Source: Bryoerythrophyllum caledonicum (Eukaryota; Streptophyta; Bryopsida; Pottiales; Pottiaceae). From it: a stretch of DNA of 64,000 nucleotides. This document shows, one piece after another, positions 62,916-64,000 of this stretch (the stretch's first letter is position 1; every line of letters starts with the position of its first letter). The position numbers and the translations under genes are program-made. The stretch lies in contig OZ020518.1 in NCBI GenBank assembly GCA_963971425.1, positions 13,956,190 to 14,020,189 on the forward strand, read 5' to 3'. The notes under the pieces were generated by a model. That model saw only the letters and a list, made by a program, of their open reading frames with translations, was not told the DNA's origin and made no database searches.

Positions 62916-63559
62916 GTTTGAAATTTCACCTCTGAAAGTTTTACCCTTTTTCTGTTGTTTTGCCTGGTTTTTTTATGCTAAAAAATATCATGGCGTTTAA
63001 AACCATTTTTAAAGTTCATGGTGGGGAGGTTTTTGTCCTATCTTAAATATGGTGAGTCAAGCCCCAAAAGAATTGATTGGGTTAGTTCAAGAAGGATTGA
63101 ATAAGAGAATTTAACTCTAGCCCGTTTGTAGAATTCAAAAGACTCTAAAAAGCGGGGATAGAACCATTGGACCCACTCCGAGCGGCGTGGGCCTCGCCCA
63201 CTGGCTGCCTTGCTAGGGACCTTTTTTCTCCGGCCTAGGCTGCTTCGCGTGCATGATAATGTAACTGGCAGAGTCGTTCCTGGTGATGGTAATAAAGTTT
63301 TGCGTAATGTCCACCAATGGGTTGCGCGGACGAGGTTGGTGCTATGTTGTGCTCTGAAATGCTCAAGAAATGTCTGAACGGTATGGTTGTACAATCCACG
63401 GCTGCCTTAAATCTCTCTGTCCTCGGCCATCCATGCGACAACTTAATTGGGGGTGCGGATCGATGATACTTGCTGTAATGTACGTGGGCGACGGTCCCAG
63501 GTTGCGGACTCTACCTCTGCGGATGAACATTGGAGTTGTCATTCCCGATTCCTATTAAG

Positions 63560-63850
63560 CTTTTGGATGAGGGATGATTTCATCCGTGGAGAGTCATACC
63601 TGGACTGGGCGGAACTGGAATATTGTGGGAACTGGGGTTGGAAGGGGAAGCTGTGGCCGTTTCCAGGGCTGACAGGTTGGGGTGACTGGTCACTGGTACA
63701 ATCGGGCCGCCGTTGGCTGGCTGGTCGGGTGTCTTGGTGCACCAATAACCTATACAGTTTGGGCTCATATGCCCCTCCCCGAAACCCTGGCAAGTATAAG
63801 CCCCCCCCACGTAGAAGTTCAAAAATTTCGTGAAAAAAAATACCTGGAAG
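63560..63850 (-). pseudogene. Possible retrotransposon gag fragment with degenerate zinc knuckle
   Basis: The minus strand reads CQGFGEGHMSPNC, like a CCHC knuckle (C-x2-C-x4-H-x4-C) with the second Cys replaced by Phe and one residue missing. It is followed by a Pro/Ser-rich tail (ATASPSNPSSHNIPVPPSPG). Other frames around 63038-63440 may belong to the same relic. Weak evidence. Confidence 0.3.
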
Positions 63851-64000
63851 CTCGAATGAGAAAAAATACTGGGAGGATAGACTGCTGCCGAGAACGATAT
63901 GCCGGAAAGATACACTGTGGCCTAGAAAATTGAAAACGCCTCCTAAAATTCAAAGTCAACGAATTGAAAACTGGAACTGATAAGGCTTCCTACGTAAACT

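Overview
The window is nuclear DNA of a land plant. The evidence is spliced genes with short GT-AG introns, two recognisable plant housekeeping proteins, and a dense mix of plant-type transposons. The species cannot be named from this reading. The LINE and pogo-like elements would fit a bryophyte, lycophyte or fern as well as a seed plant.

Three host genes are supported, all on the minus strand. (1) 1130-3370: a nine-exon mitochondrial-carrier-family NAD+ transporter of the NDT1/NDT2 type, 341 aa. (2) 13354-14442: a small five-exon gene of unknown function with one predicted membrane segment. (3) 17686-22424: a twelve-exon gene for the polyadenylation factor CstF-64 (RRM, hinge, Q/P/G/M-rich region, C-terminal domain), 540 aa. 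A plus-strand partial gene of unknown identity may lie at 62528-62915.

Most of the rest is nested transposons. At 4275-11918 lies a decayed pogo-like (Tc1/mariner superfamily) element. It carries a 3.6 kb PIF/Harbinger element (4349-7983, TAA target duplication, transposase plus Myb/SANT gene) and a 1.65 kb head-to-tail array of short Helitrons (8347-9998). A 5'-truncated LINE (11918-13019) abuts its right end. A CACTA-like non-autonomous element sits at 14780-15393. Upstream of CstF-64, a Harbinger-type MITE (22799-37142) has been split by a 13.4 kb LINE (22855-36232, minus) with a 14-bp target duplication. A second long copy of the same LINE family lies at 41583-56591 (plus, 11-bp duplication), and is itself interrupted by a 1.75 kb dimeric insertion (52237-53985). 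A Ty3/gypsy fragment lies between the two LINEs.

The most striking observation is a 2A-like ribosome-skipping motif (DIExNPGP) directly upstream of the first ORF2 methionine in both long LINE copies. It is preceded by a CAA/AAC-repeat spacer that is about 11 repeats in one copy and well over 100 in the other. From 56.6 to 64 kb the window is mostly minisatellites, unrecognised sequence and a few coding-like fragments.
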